Assembly: GCA_042408965.1 (NCBI GenBank)
Contig: JBHOQN010000034.1
Location: 4,527 to 68,526, forward strand
Direction: 5' to 3'
DNA from: Thermogemmatispora sp042408965
GTDB lineage: Bacteria; Chloroflexota; Ktedonobacteria; Ktedonobacterales; Ktedonobacteraceae
Length of the DNA: 64,000 bases
The notes under the pieces are model-generated. The model did no database searches, had not been told where the DNA came from, and saw only the letters and a list, made by a program, of their open reading frames with translations. A program made the translations under genes and the position numbers. Of this stretch, positions 1-9,157 are shown piece by piece; within the stretch, counting starts at the first letter, position 1; each line of letters begins with the position of its first letter.

Positions 1-1
1 C

Positions 2-952
2 CAGGTGCTGCCCCCCTGCATGCTCGGCCAGCCCTCCTCGAGGGCCGTCGTCTTCAGCGCAGTTGCCGGGGGCAGCAATCCCGCCGAGCAAACGGTGACC
101 GCCGAGGCCAGCGGCACCTGTAGCTGGCCCCTGAACTGGAGCACCAGCCTCAGCAGCACAGCTCCCTGGCTCAGCGTGAGCGACTCCAGCTCCACCCTGG
201 TCAACGGCCAGACGGCCAGCATCACCCTGAAGGCAAACATTAGCGGCCTGGCCACGGGCAGCTACAGCACTCAGGTGGCAATCAGGGTCGTGGATAGCAA
301 CGGGCAGAGGGTTCCGGGCAGCCCCCAGAGCTTCAATGTGACCCTCAACGTGCTGCCCCCGTGCGTCTTCCAGGTGGGAACCTCCAGCCTGGTCTTCACC
401 GTCGCGCAGGGACAGCCGGCTCCGCCCGCCCAGTTGATCACCTTCAGCAGCACCGGGACCTGCAGCTATCCAATCAGCGTCTCGGCCTCGACCGGCGGTA
501 CGAGCTGGCTCTCGGCCGGCTCCGGCAGCGACAGCGGCAGCGGTGGAAGCCTGCAGGTGAGTGTTAACCCAGGAGGACTGCAGCCTGGCACCTACAACGG
601 GCAGGTTACGCTGAGCGCCAGCAATGGCGTGCAGAACAACGTCCAGGCCGTGCCGGTCAAGCTGGTGGTGAGTGGCTACACGATCAGCGGCAGCGTGCAG
701 GCCTGCTCCGACAGCTCCTGCAGCAGCTCGACGCCGCTGGCCGGAGCGAGCGTGACCCTGCTCTCCGGTTCGACAGTGATCGCCAGCGCCACGGCGGATA
801 GCAGCGGAAACTTCAGCTTCTCCAACATCTCCCTGGGAACCTACACGATCACTGTCGCCGGCAGCGACGGTCAGGGGAAACAATACAGCGGCTCAACCAG
901 CGTCACGGTCTCCGGCAATCAGGCCGTGAGCATCAACGCCATACCTGGCTAA
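2..952 (+). CDS. Secreted BACON-like / carboxypeptidase-regulatory-like repeat protein (5' end cut by window)
   Basis: This is the C-terminal part of a larger extracytoplasmic protein; the reading frame is open to the left edge, so the true start lies outside the window. Two homologous units each begin LPPC (about residues 2 and 116 of the visible part). They carry a GTCSWP or GTCSYP motif, a W-L-S segment and a G-L-x-x-G-x-Y strand, which is the pattern of BACON or Ig-like all-beta modules. The last ~85 residues (ISGSVQAC, LAGASVTLL, SGNFSFSNI, GTYTITV) look like a carboxypeptidase regulatory-like fold that often ends surface proteins. It is rich in Ser, Thr and Gly with almost no charge, as in adhesive or structural surface proteins. 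The ligand is unknown. The next gene is on the opposite strand and converges on it. Confidence 0.75.
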   Translation, partial: QVLPPCMLGQPSSRAVVFSAVAGGSNPAEQTVTAEASGTCSWPLNWSTSLSSTAPWLSVSDSSSTLVNGQTASITLKANISGLATGSYSTQVAIRVVDSNGQRVPGSPQSFNVTLNVLPPCVFQVGTSSLVFTVAQGQPAPPAQLITFSSTGTCSYPISVSASTGGTSWLSAGSGSDSGSGGSLQVSVNPGGLQPGTYNGQVTLSASNGVQNNVQAVPVKLVVSGYTISGSVQACSDSSCSSSTPLAGASVTLLSGSTVIASATADSSGNFSFSNISLGTYTITVAGSDGQGKQYSGSTSVTVSGNQAVSINAIPG

Positions 953-984
953 GCCAGGAGGGAAGAGCCTGAGAGACGGCGCTC

Positions 985-3576
985 TCAGCCCCGTCCCTCA
1001 GGTGCACCAGTGGTCTCGGCCGGCGCTGCGGGCAGGGCAGCCAACCAGTCGGCGATCTCCCCGGCCTCGCGATCGCCAAGTGCGGTGGCGAGCGCCAGGC
1101 TCTCGCTGCCATAGCGGCGGGCAGCCTCAAGGTCTTCGCAGAGGGCCGCAGTACGCCCAAGGCCGTAGAGAGCGGCATAGCAGAGGGCGCGGGCGCTGAT
1201 GCGCTCAGCGATGCTGCAGGCCTCCTCAAAAGCGGCCCGAGCCTCGCGAGGGCAGCGCTCCTGCAGCGCCAGCTCCCCCCACTGCAGCAGGGTCTCCGCA
1301 ATCAGCCAGGGATGTTCGATCTGGCGCGCCAGCTCCAGACCCTCACGCAGATAGCCGCCGGCCTGACGCAGGCGTCCCCGCGTGCGCTCCAGCATTCCCA
1401 GATTCTGCAGCACGGCCGCGATGCGCGGGCGATGGCCAATCTGACGCGCCAGCTCCAGGCTCTCGCCGTAGAGTTTCTCAGCCTCCTGGTAGCGGCGACG
1501 CTCAAAGGCCAGCATGCCCATATTCATGAGCAGGGCGCTGATGCGCTGGCGATGCCCCAGCGCACGCGCCAGCCTCAGACCCTCCTGGTAGAGCTGCGCG
1601 GCCCGCTCGTAGTCACCGCGCCCTTCGGCCTTGACGCCCAGATTCTGCAGCAGCGCGCTCATATTCTCACGGTCGTCGACCGCGCGCGCCAGGGCCAGGC
1701 CTTGCTCATAGAGGGCGCTGCCCTGGGCGAAGTCCCCGCGGCAATCGGCCACCTCGCCCAGATTCCTGTAGAGGAGGCCCAGAGTGCGGCGATCGTCAAG
1801 CTCCCGGGCCAGCTTCACACCCTCGCGCAGATAGTGCTCAGCGCGCGGATAGTCGCCGCTATTGACGATGAGCGACCCCCAGCGCGCCAGCAGGGCACAC
1901 ATGATGTCGCGCCGGCCAGCGCTGCGGGCAACGGCCAGCCCCTCCTCAAAGAGGCGCTCGGCCTCCTGCCGATCCTCGCGCAGCGCGGCTACCTGCCCCA
2001 GATGGAGCAGGATGGCCGCCAGAGAGGACTCATCGCCAATGGCTTGCGCGGCCTCTCTGGCACGCTGTAGATGCTCCTCAGCGGCCGCCAGCCCGGTCAT
2101 CACCATGAAGGGCGCAAAGGCCAGCACGCCGCGAATCAGCTCGCCGGTCATGCCATAGCGGAAGGCCGCGTGCAGAGCAGCAAGCACGTTCTCACAGTCC
2201 AGGGCGAGGGTTGCGTAGTCATAGGTCTGCTGCTGCACCTCGACGTAGGTGATGAAATACTGCACCATGCGAGCAACGGCCTGGGGTGGGTCGTCTGCGG
2301 CCTGCAGCCGGGCATAATCGGCGATCACCTGATGGAGCATGTAGCGGTCAGGCAGGCTGCTCTCAAGCAGGCCGGCGCCGAAAAGCTCGTCCAGGGCCTC
2401 CGAGCCGGTGGCGGAGACCGCCAGGGCGGCCTCCTCCGAGAAGGTGTTGGGCTTGGCCGGAAAGACCGCCAGGGTCCGCAGCGTCTGGCGCGCCTGGGGG
2501 CTGAGCTGGCGATCGCTGACCTCGATCACGGCGCGCAGCGAGAGGGCGCTGCCGCTGGGCAGGGCGGGCGAGACGGCGGCCGGGGGCCGGGCCTCCTCCA
2601 GATGCAGGCGCGCATCAGCATCGCGCAGACGCTCAAGGGCGGCACGCAGGCGCCGCGGCTGCCCGCTGTGGAGCTGCACCTGCAGATAGCGCCCGATGAG
2701 CGAGAGGGCCAGCGGCAGGCCCCCGACGGCGCGCACGAGTTCCTGTAGCTCCTGCGGCTCGCCGGCGGAGAGGTCAGGCACGAGCTGCCGCAGCAGTTCG
2801 AGGCTGTCAGCGTCGGACAGCTCGTGGAGGGCCAGGGCGTGCTCGCGCGCGAAGAGATAGGCCAGTTCGGGGAAACGGGTGGTCAGTAGATAGGTACAGT
2901 TGGGACCGCCGACTTTACAGGCCAGGGCGTCCTCGATGCGCCAGGTGTCGTCGATCACCAGGAGCATGCGGCGCAGGCCGATGGCATCGCGAATGGCGCG
3001 GCCCCAGCTATCGAGACTGCTGAGACGGGTCATCTCAGACTGAGGGAGGCCAAGCAAGGCCCCCCAGCGGGCCAGCAGGCCTACCAGATGGGGATGGCTG
3101 CCGGGACCGGCCCAGAGCATGCCGTCACGAAAGTGCGACTGTAGCTGGTGATCATGAACCAGTGCGGTCACCAGGGCGGTCTTGCCTACGCCGGGGAGCC
3201 CGCTGAGCGCAAAGGCTCCGCGATTGGCAGAGAGCAGTAGCCGCAGGCGCGCGAGGAGCTCGTCACGTCCGACCAGCCCGGCCGGCGCCGTCGGGAGGTC
3301 GGGAATGGAGGGATCATACACCTCCACGATCTGGCTGACGACAGGATCAGCCTCAGACAGGTGGGCTACACCGGCCTCCTCGCGCAGCAGGCCAAGCTCG
3401 GCGGGGCTTTTCTCAAAGAGTTCACAGAGCTTTTGACGGAAGTAGGGACCGGGGAAGGTCAGTCCACGCTCCCAACGGCTGACGTTGATGGCCGTGGTCC
3501 CGATCTCCAGGGCGACCTTGTGCTGCGTCCAGTTACGCCATTCTCGTGCCTGCTTTAACAGTTTATTTGGGACCAA
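985..3576 (-). CDS. XRE-HTH / NB-ARC ATPase / TPR signalling regulator
   Basis: This is a STAND-type signal-transduction ATPase, probably a cytoplasmic regulator. An XRE helix-turn-helix lies at about residues 3-65 (LLKQAREWRNWTQ, then INVSRWERG). It is followed by an NB-ARC module with Walker A GLPGVGKT (~126-133), Walker B LLVIDD (~205-210), an arginine-sensor TTR and the GLPLAL motif. The C-terminal half is seven or more tetratricopeptide repeats (AxxYxxGLxLAR units). I place the start at a TTG at 3576, preceded by GAGGG seven bases away and by a TATATT box at 3602-3607. In-frame upstream codons, including an ATG at 3639, would put that box inside the coding region. The family is expanded in Ktedonobacteria; its inducers and targets are unknown. 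Confidence 0.85.
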   Translation of the reverse strand: MVPNKLLKQAREWRNWTQHKVALEIGTTAINVSRWERGLTFPGPYFRQKLCELFEKSPAELGLLREEAGVAHLSEADPVVSQIVEVYDPSIPDLPTAPAGLVGRDELLARLRLLLSANRGAFALSGLPGVGKTALVTALVHDHQLQSHFRDGMLWAGPGSHPHLVGLLARWGALLGLPQSEMTRLSSLDSWGRAIRDAIGLRRMLLVIDDTWRIEDALACKVGGPNCTYLLTTRFPELAYLFAREHALALHELSDADSLELLRQLVPDLSAGEPQELQELVRAVGGLPLALSLIGRYLQVQLHSGQPRRLRAALERLRDADARLHLEEARPPAAVSPALPSGSALSLRAVIEVSDRQLSPQARQTLRTLAVFPAKPNTFSEEAALAVSATGSEALDELFGAGLLESSLPDRYMLHQVIADYARLQAADDPPQAVARMVQYFITYVEVQQQTYDYATLALDCENVLAALHAAFRYGMTGELIRGVLAFAPFMVMTGLAAAEEHLQRAREAAQAIGDESSLAAILLHLGQVAALREDRQEAERLFEEGLAVARSAGRRDIMCALLARWGSLIVNSGDYPRAEHYLREGVKLARELDDRRTLGLLYRNLGEVADCRGDFAQGSALYEQGLALARAVDDRENMSALLQNLGVKAEGRGDYERAAQLYQEGLRLARALGHRQRISALLMNMGMLAFERRRYQEAEKLYGESLELARQIGHRPRIAAVLQNLGMLERTRGRLRQAGGYLREGLELARQIEHPWLIAETLLQWGELALQERCPREARAAFEEACSIAERISARALCYAALYGLGRTAALCEDLEAARRYGSESLALATALGDREAGEIADWLAALPAAPAETTGAPEGRG

Positions 3577-4176
3577 GTGGGTACCCTCACAGTAGTAGAG
3601 CAATATACGATGATCAATCTTGAGATGAAGATCTGCCATAAAAACCGGCCACAGCGGCAAACGCGCCTCTGCTCCTTCCGCGCTGGAGCCGGTGCCGGCG
3701 CCTCAGTGCATACGTTTGTACAAATTTGATGAGTGTTTGATTAGAAAATGTCTGGTCAGTGATAGCCTCATCGTTATTGTAACAGGTTATCATCTGTCTG
3801 GAAATGGCGAGCCAAACAAGAGCCAGCCAGATGGCTTCTGTGTTGAGCGCGACCTGCTTCGGGGAAAGCCCGACGCTGGTCGATAGGCAGAAAATGCTAT
3901 AGCTACGCATTTCTAACAGCGTGTGATACCGGTTGCGGTGGAAGAAGGGAAGCCATGAGATGGGTCGTCGGAAGAGAAGAGGGAGGCAGAGCGGCAGGGA
4001 AGCGTGTGGAAGGGAATGCGCTGATCTTGTGGGGAGACACTACGTGGTCTATCGAGGAGAGGGAGGCAGAGGAAGGGAGGGAGGATCGGCCACCCTGGTG
4101 GCCCCTCTCTCCCTTCTTCGTTGGCCAGCTCCGTGCAGCCCGGCTCAGCCGCGCCCTGGAGGCGCTGCGGCGCAAC
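3577..4176. other. Intergenic stretch between the NB-ARC gene and dtd
   Basis: About 600 bases without a convincing gene. It holds the probable promoter of the NB-ARC regulator (TATATT at 3602-3607), a short palindrome TTTGTACAAA at 3715-3724 and a purine-rich segment at 3940-4085 ending in the dtd terminator hairpin. The open frames here overlap each other on both strands and show no conserved motif. Confidence 0.6.
4072..4116 (-). terminator. Long hairpin downstream of dtd
   Basis: A 13-base outer stem (4072-4084 with 4104-4116, one G-T pair) encloses a 7-base inner stem, GGCCACC with GGTGGCC, with a two-base CT between the arms. It lies 60 bases past the dtd stop codon. There is no T-tract, only pyrimidine-rich sequence, so it may act as a terminator or as a 3' stabilising structure. 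Confidence 0.5.
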
Positions 4177-4632
4177 TCACCGGCGCGGCAGATCGGCGGT
4201 GTCCAGCCAGATCGTCACCGGGCCATCGTTGCCAAGCTCGACGAGCATGTGGGCACCAAAGACGCCGGCGCGCACGCTGATGCCGTAGCTGCGCACGCGC
4301 TCCTGAAACTGGGCGATGAGGGGCTCAGCCAGAGCGGGCGGAGCTGCCTCGCTGAAGCCAGGGCGGCGCCCCTTACGGGCATCCGCGTAGAGCGTGAACT
4401 GTGAGACGACGAGCAGCTCGCCCCGGCAGTCCAGCAGGGAGCGATTCATCTTGCCCGCTTCGTCCTCAAAGAGCCGCAGATTGACGATTTTATCGGCGAG
4501 GGTCTGGACCTCGCGCTCGCCATCGTCCTGGCCGACGCCCAGCAAGACCAGCAGGCCAGGCCCGATGCTGGCCACGGGCTGCCCGCCGACGCTGACACGG
4601 GCATAGCTGACACGTTGCAACAAGGCTCTCAT
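4177..4632 (-). CDS. dtd: D-aminoacyl-tRNA deacylase (DTD)
   Basis: Hydrolyses the ester bond of D-aminoacyl-tRNA (and Gly-tRNA-Ala), recycling the tRNA and keeping D-amino acids out of proteins in the cytoplasm. The 151-residue length is normal for the family. It starts MRALLQRVSYARV, carries the active-site motif SQFTLYAD (~77-84) and ends with the NDGPVTIWLDT motif containing the cross-subunit Gly-Pro pair (~133-143). The ATG at 4632 fits the conserved N-terminus exactly. It stands alone: its neighbours upstream (anchored zinc-ribbon protein) and downstream (NB-ARC regulator) are unrelated. Confidence 0.95.
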   Translation of the reverse strand: MRALLQRVSYARVSVGGQPVASIGPGLLVLLGVGQDDGEREVQTLADKIVNLRLFEDEAGKMNRSLLDCRGELLVVSQFTLYADARKGRRPGFSEAAPPALAEPLIAQFQERVRSYGISVRAGVFGAHMLVELGNDGPVTIWLDTADLPRR

Positions 4633-4811
4633 ACAAACATGCTCCGAATGCTGAGTGGAGTCGTGTGAGACAGGACAGAGCAGTAGGAGGTCGCGAGGCC
4701 CGAGAGAAGCGCGCAGAAGCCTCCGCCCTCAGGATCAACCCTCCCTCGCAGCAGAGGCTCCCTGGGGTCCCGCGCCGGCCGGCGCTGGTCTCTGCCGGAG
4801 CAGCGGCCCAC

Positions 4812-5924
4812 CTAGGGCAACTGCGCCGGGGCCGGATAGACAGCCACGCTGGTGATCGCTCCCGTGGCGCCCGACGAGGTCGTTCCGTTGCGCACAAAGA
4901 GGGCGATCATTCCGCTCGAATAGGAGCTATCCGTCACACCGGCGATGCGCTGGCCGTTGACCTGCAGCACGATCTGATCCCCCTTGATGGTCACCGTGAT
5001 CTGATTCTGCCGGCCCAGCGGGCGGATGGCGCTGTTGGCCGAGATGCCGGAGAGGACCTTGACCTGCGTATTGCCATCGGCGCCAGTGACCTCTTTCGAG
5101 ATGGCATAGGTGCCATCGCCGAAGATATCCACGCGATAGTCGTTATTCAACTGATCATCGCCGCGCATATAGATGCCCATACTATCATTGCCATCCCCGC
5201 TCTGGAGCATCATCGTGGCGGTGATCTGGAAGTCGCTAAAGCTGCGTTGCACGGGCAACGGCGCCACCAGAATGCGGTGGTTGCGATCGGTCATGGTCAG
5301 TGCATGGTTGGCGATGGTCTTGCTGAAGCCTGAGCCACCAGTGGTGTCCCAGCCCTTGCTGTTGTCCGCAAAATTGTCGCTGAAGAGCGGCACTGGCGTA
5401 GGAGCCGTCGGCGCCACCGAAGGTCCCGGTGTGGCATTGCCGTTCCCCCCATTGCCCGCGGTCCTGCCACCGCGCGCAACGTAGAAGATACCAGCGCCGA
5501 CCACGACCAGCACCAGGACGAGCACGAGCACGATCAGCCCGACGGGCGCACCCTTTTTCGGCGGCTGCGGAACAACCGGCGGCAGTGGCGACACGCCGCC
5601 CCCGCCGTAAGGCGCGCCATAGCCTCCATACTGCGTGGCCGGAGGCGACCCATAGGGGGAGAGGCCCGGCATGGAGTACTGACCCGGGGCGGGCGTGGCG
5701 GAGGCTGGTGAGGCGTAGGGGTCCTGATAGGGAGCGGCCCGCTGCGTCGGATCATAGGGAGAGGGTGACCCTGCAGCGTACGGAGGGGTCAGGCCAGGTG
5801 ATGAAGGGGGAGGGGCATAGGGCGACTCAATATACTGCGCGCCACAGTTACTACAGAAGGTCTCATAGGGGCCTAGCTGCCTGCCACAGGTGCGGCAGAT
5901 GCGATCGGGGCTCGACATTCCCAT
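4812..5924 (-). CDS. Membrane-anchored zinc-ribbon protein with extracytoplasmic jelly-roll domain
   Basis: Four parts are visible. An N-terminal zinc ribbon (CRTCG and CSNCG, residues ~10-32) is followed by a Pro/Tyr/Gly-rich linker (~35-125) with PYG and PYD motifs and one hydrophobic helix (GLIVLVLVLVLVVVGAG, ~128-146). The ~185-residue C-terminal domain (FSDNFADNSKGW at its start) resembles concanavalin/LamG-type or 3-keto-disaccharide-hydrolase folds that bind glycans. The ribbon would be cytoplasmic and the jelly roll outside. The architecture recurs in Ktedonobacteria; the ligand is unknown. ATG 5924 follows AAAGG about ten bases upstream, with a second ATG at 5918. No catalytic residues can be assigned. 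Confidence 0.7.
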   Translation of the reverse strand: MGMSSPDRICRTCGRQLGPYETFCSNCGAQYIESPYAPPPSSPGLTPPYAAGSPSPYDPTQRAAPYQDPYASPASATPAPGQYSMPGLSPYGSPPATQYGGYGAPYGGGGVSPLPPVVPQPPKKGAPVGLIVLVLVLVLVVVGAGIFYVARGGRTAGNGGNGNATPGPSVAPTAPTPVPLFSDNFADNSKGWDTTGGSGFSKTIANHALTMTDRNHRILVAPLPVQRSFSDFQITATMMLQSGDGNDSMGIYMRGDDQLNNDYRVDIFGDGTYAISKEVTGADGNTQVKVLSGISANSAIRPLGRQNQITVTIKGDQIVLQVNGQRIAGVTDSSYSSGMIALFVRNGTTSSGATGAITSVAVYPAPAQLP

Positions 5925-6165
5925 AGGTGATCAAACCTTTCTAGCCCGCGGGGCTGCGTCACAAGATCAGCGGACGAACACACAGACGCACAGCCGGTCG
6001 CAGGCGTCCTGGCCCGCGGCCGCAACTGGCACTTATCCTTCATAGAACACGTTCAGAGACCCCCCGAAGACCACCTGTAGCAACACCGAGGGTGTATGCA
6101 TCGACGTCAACGCATCCTGAGAGCAGAGAGAAGTGCCCCTCCATTTCGTCGTCCGTCTGGAGGTT

Positions 6166-6187
6166 AAACGCCCGTCAGAGGGCGTTT
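6166..6187 (-). terminator. Hairpin at the acpS stop codon
   Basis: An 8-bp stem, AAACGCCC with GGGCGTTT, and a six-base loop overlap the last bases of acpS. On the minus strand the stem is followed by AACCTCC, so there is no classical T-tract. It is a plausible terminator for the ugd-acpS pair. Confidence 0.45.
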
Positions 6188-6843
6188 TAGGGCCTTGCCA
6201 GGCGAGCGGTGGCGGGGTGCACCTGCACAGCAACAGCAACAGCAACGGCCATGCCTCGCAGATCGGCGATGCTGACGTCGAAGGCGCTGATCCCCAGGTC
6301 CTCGGCTCGTCGACGTGCTCGCCCATAGAGGCGCACCGACGGCCGGCCGCTGCGTAGTTGCACAATCTCCATCTCGCGCCAGGCGACCCCGCGCAGGCCG
6401 GTGCCCAGCGCCTTGCTGATGGCCTCCTTGGCGGCAAAACGGCCTGCCAGACGCACAGCCTTCGGTGGCGGTAGTGGCAGCTCGCCACGCAGAGCGCGCC
6501 GGCCGCGGCACTGCAGGACCTCGTTCTCCGTGAAGACACGCCGCAGGAAGCGCTCCCCATGGCGAGCATAGGCCTGCTCGACACGGGCCACCTCAATGAT
6601 ATCGATGCCCACAGCGACGTTGATCCCCTGCGTACTCAGCAGGGAATCAGGGAGGCCCGCCAGCCCGGCTGGCCCGAAGAGCCAGTCCGGTGGCGGCGCC
6701 CCGGCGGCGCCCACCAGGGGCGTAAAGAGCAGGGGACGCTCAGCCTCCAGTGCGCCGGCAGGTTGATCCTGGCCAGCGTAGACTGCTGGTGGCAGCGCCG
6801 ATCGCTCGAGGTCCCGCTCCTGCTCCTCGGCATGCTCACTCAT
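6187..6843 (-). CDS. acpS: Holo-[acyl-carrier-protein] synthase with N-terminal extension
   Basis: Transfers 4'-phosphopantetheine from CoA to apo-ACP, activating fatty-acid synthesis. The AcpS core starts near residue 77 with VGIDIIEVARVE, contains the metal-binding Asp of the first motif, and has RFAAKEAISKALGTG (~137-151) with the Glu-Ala-Lys signature. AcpS is usually ~120-130 residues. This one is 218 because of a ~75-residue N-terminal extension with no recognised domain. Its ATG overlaps the ugd stop as ATGA (6840-6843), which argues for translational coupling and supports the long form. The C-terminus contains a VAVAVAV run encoded by a hexanucleotide repeat. A shorter product from an internal GTG cannot be excluded. 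Confidence 0.88.
   Translation of the reverse strand: MSEHAEEQERDLERSALPPAVYAGQDQPAGALEAERPLLFTPLVGAAGAPPPDWLFGPAGLAGLPDSLLSTQGINVAVGIDIIEVARVEQAYARHGERFLRRVFTENEVLQCRGRRALRGELPLPPPKAVRLAGRFAAKEAISKALGTGLRGVAWREMEIVQLRSGRPSVRLYGRARRRAEDLGISAFDVSIADLRGMAVAVAVAVQVHPATARLARP
6229..6246. repeat. (AGCAAC)3 hexanucleotide repeat inside acpS
   Basis: Three perfect copies of AGCAAC, read on the minus strand as alternating Val-Ala codons in the last beta strand of AcpS. Copy-number change would preserve frame. Confidence 0.8.
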
Positions 6844-8261
6844 AGCTGGGACTCATCTCCCTCACTGATCATGGCCTGCTGCAAAGTCGACGGCAGGCTC
6901 GTACTATCCTCGGCCGGCAGCACCGTCGCCGCCGGGCCTGTTCCCCGCCCGATGCCGCGATAGGTGAAGCCCAGATTCGCCATCTCGCGCGGCTCGTAGA
7001 TGTTGCGTCCGTCGATCAAAACCGGGCGGCGCATCATGCTGCGAATCTGGAGCATATCCAGAGACTTGAACTCATTCCAGTCGGTGACGATCACCAGGGC
7101 GTCGGCGTTGTCGGCCACCTCGTAGGCGTCGGCGCAGAAGGTGAGCCTGTCCATTCTGACCCCCTCGCGCTCCAGCGCCTGGCGGGCTGTCTCCCTGGCC
7201 ACGGGATCGTAGGCGCGCACCGCGGCCCCCTGGCTCGTGACCCAGCGAATGATATCGAGCGAGGGAGCCTCGCGCATATCGTCGGTGTTGGCTTTGAAGG
7301 CCAGACCTAGCATCCCCACGGTGGTGTTGCGCAGCGATCCCAGAATGGAGACGAGCTTATCCACCACCAGCCGGCGCTGATCATGGTTGATCTCCATGAC
7401 GGCGTGCAGCAACTGTGGATGCAGCCCGGCCTCGTCCGCCATATGGGCCAGCGCACGCACATCCTTGGGGAAGCAACTGCCACCATAGCCCAGGCCGGCA
7501 TCGAGAAAGGCCCGCCCGATGCGCTTATCATAACCCATTCCCACAGCCACCTCCTTCACGTCGGCCCCCAGCCGCTCACAGATCTGTGCAATCTCGTTGA
7601 TGAAGGAGATCTTCGTCGCCAGAAATGCATTGGAGGCGTATTTGATCATCTCGGCAGTGTAGATATCAGTGGTGATGATGGGCGCACGCAGTGGCAGGTA
7701 GAGGGTGGCCACACGGTGCGCGGCCTCCATATCGGCGGAGCCGAGCACGATGCGATCGGGGTTGAGAAAGTCCTGGATGGCCGCGCCCTCGCGCAGGAAT
7801 TCCGGGTTGGAGACCACCGCGAAGGGCACGTCGGGCCGCGCCAGATTCTGGCGCACGATGCGCGTGACCACATCGCCGCTGCCGACGGGGACGGTGCTCT
7901 TATTAATGATGATGGCGTAGTGGTCTAGCTCCTGAGCGATCATGCGCGCCGCCATCTCGACATAGCGCATGTCGGCGCTCCCCTGGGCTGTGCCGGTCGG
8001 CGTGTTGACGGCAATAAAAATAAACTCGCTGCCGTCGAGGCCCTCGCGATAGCTGGTGCTAAAATGCAAACGCCCGGCCCGCACGTTGCGTGCAATCATC
8101 TCAGCCAGGCCCGGCTCATAGATGGGAACGTCTCCACGTTTCAGCTTCGCAATCTTCTCTTCGACAATATCCACACAGGTCACATCGTTCCCCATATCGG
8201 CGAAACAGGTGCCAGTCACCAGGCCGACATATCCCGTGCCGATCACGCAGATCTTCGACAT
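6840..8261 (-). CDS. ugd: UDP-glucose 6-dehydrogenase
   Basis: Oxidises UDP-glucose to UDP-glucuronate with two NAD+, supplying sugar for polysaccharides. The N-terminal Rossmann motif GTGYVGLVTG (8-17) opens the protein. The nucleotide-sugar dehydrogenase signature includes NPEFLREG, the catalytic Cys lies in GYGGSCFPKD, and the C-terminal UDP-binding domain has FKANTDDMREAPS. The core family length is ~440 residues; the extra ~30 residues form a Ser/Thr-rich tail. acpS overlaps its stop codon. galU, which makes UDP-glucose, is in this window at 18.8 kb but is not part of this operon. Confidence 0.95.
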   Translation of the reverse strand: MSKICVIGTGYVGLVTGTCFADMGNDVTCVDIVEEKIAKLKRGDVPIYEPGLAEMIARNVRAGRLHFSTSYREGLDGSEFIFIAVNTPTGTAQGSADMRYVEMAARMIAQELDHYAIIINKSTVPVGSGDVVTRIVRQNLARPDVPFAVVSNPEFLREGAAIQDFLNPDRIVLGSADMEAAHRVATLYLPLRAPIITTDIYTAEMIKYASNAFLATKISFINEIAQICERLGADVKEVAVGMGYDKRIGRAFLDAGLGYGGSCFPKDVRALAHMADEAGLHPQLLHAVMEINHDQRRLVVDKLVSILGSLRNTTVGMLGLAFKANTDDMREAPSLDIIRWVTSQGAAVRAYDPVARETARQALEREGVRMDRLTFCADAYEVADNADALVIVTDWNEFKSLDMLQIRSMMRRPVLIDGRNIYEPREMANLGFTYRGIGRGTGPAATVLPAEDSTSLPSTLQQAMISEGDESQL

Positions 8262-8277
8262 CGCTGTTCCTGCTCCT

Positions 8278-8952
8278 CTACTCTACGCTGACAAAGGGAT
8301 TTTCTTCTTTCTCTTCACCAATTGTGGTTGGCAAACCGTGTCCGGGGAAGACGATCAGCTCATCGTCAAGCGTGTAGAGCTTCTCTCGAATGGAGCGCAC
8401 AATCTGCTCATAGTTGCCACCAGGCAGGTCGGTGCGCCCGATGCCGCGCCGGAAGAGCGTGTCGCCGCTGAAGATGCAATAGGGGCGACTGACGAGACAG
8501 ACCCCGCCGGGCGTGTGCCCTGGCGTATGCAGCACCTCCAGGGTGAGCGTACCAAAGGTGATGCGCTCTCCTTCCTGCAAGAGTATATCGGGCGTGCGGT
8601 GCACCAGCGGTGCCTGGCGCCCGATGCTCCTGGCAACGCGGTCATCGCTGTAGAGAGGCAGGTCCTCGGCATGAATGGCCAGAGGAACGGGATAGGCGGC
8701 GCTGACGGCATCGATGGCACAGATGTGATCGAAATGCCCGTGGGTGTTGATGATGTATCTGGGAATCAGCTCCAGCTCTGCGATGCGCTTGAGAATGCGC
8801 TCCGGCTCATCGCCGGGATCGATAATCACGGCCTCCCGCGTGCGGGGGCAGGCATAGAGATAGCAATTTTCTTGAAGCGGTCCGACAGTCAGGGTCGCCA
8901 CGAGCGGCCTGGCCTGCGGGTCCTCGCTTTCGGGGGTATGCAGATCCGGCAT
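8278..8952 (-). CDS. MBL-fold metallo-hydrolase (glyoxalase II-like)
   Basis: This is a stand-alone metallo-beta-lactamase fold of 224 residues. The metal ligands are visible: THGHFDH (motif 2), H in HTPGHTPG (motif 3), D in FSGDTLF (motif 4) and H in FPGHG (motif 5). The size and the TLTVGPLQENCY start are typical of the YcbL/hydroxyacylglutathione-hydrolase-like group; the substrate (thioester or sulfur species) cannot be told from sequence. I chose ATG 8952 because GGAAGGA lies about eleven bases upstream. A TATAAT box at 9001-9006 lies 48 bases before it, within or just before the longer frame. It is followed by ugd after 16 bases, so the three genes probably form one transcript. Confidence 0.88.
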   Translation of the reverse strand: MPDLHTPESEDPQARPLVATLTVGPLQENCYLYACPRTREAVIIDPGDEPERILKRIAELELIPRYIINTHGHFDHICAIDAVSAAYPVPLAIHAEDLPLYSDDRVARSIGRQAPLVHRTPDILLQEGERITFGTLTLEVLHTPGHTPGGVCLVSRPYCIFSGDTLFRRGIGRTDLPGGNYEQIVRSIREKLYTLDDELIVFPGHGLPTTIGEEKEENPFVSVE

Positions 8953-9103
8953 ATGGCCTCGCTTCCTTCCCGCCACAAATTGAGAAAAGATGTGCACTTT
9001 ATTATAGCATAGGGCCGGCCCTGGTGGGCGGGCCTGGACACCCGGCCAGGGCGCGCAGGGCGATCAGCAAGCGTCTGCAACGAGAAGGACTATTGGTCCA
9101 TCG

Positions 9104-9135
9104 GCCGCCAGGGGGTCTCTGACGCCCCTGGCGGC
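9104..9135 (-). terminator. Strong hairpin downstream of lgt
   Basis: An 11-bp perfect stem (GCCGCCAGGGG with CCCCTGGCGGC) and a 10-base loop begin 22 bases past the lgt stop codon. There is no T-tract, as for most stems in this high-GC sequence. It probably separates lgt from the MBL-ugd-acpS unit. Confidence 0.55.
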
Positions 9136-9157
9136 GCAGACGGTCACACAGCGAGGG

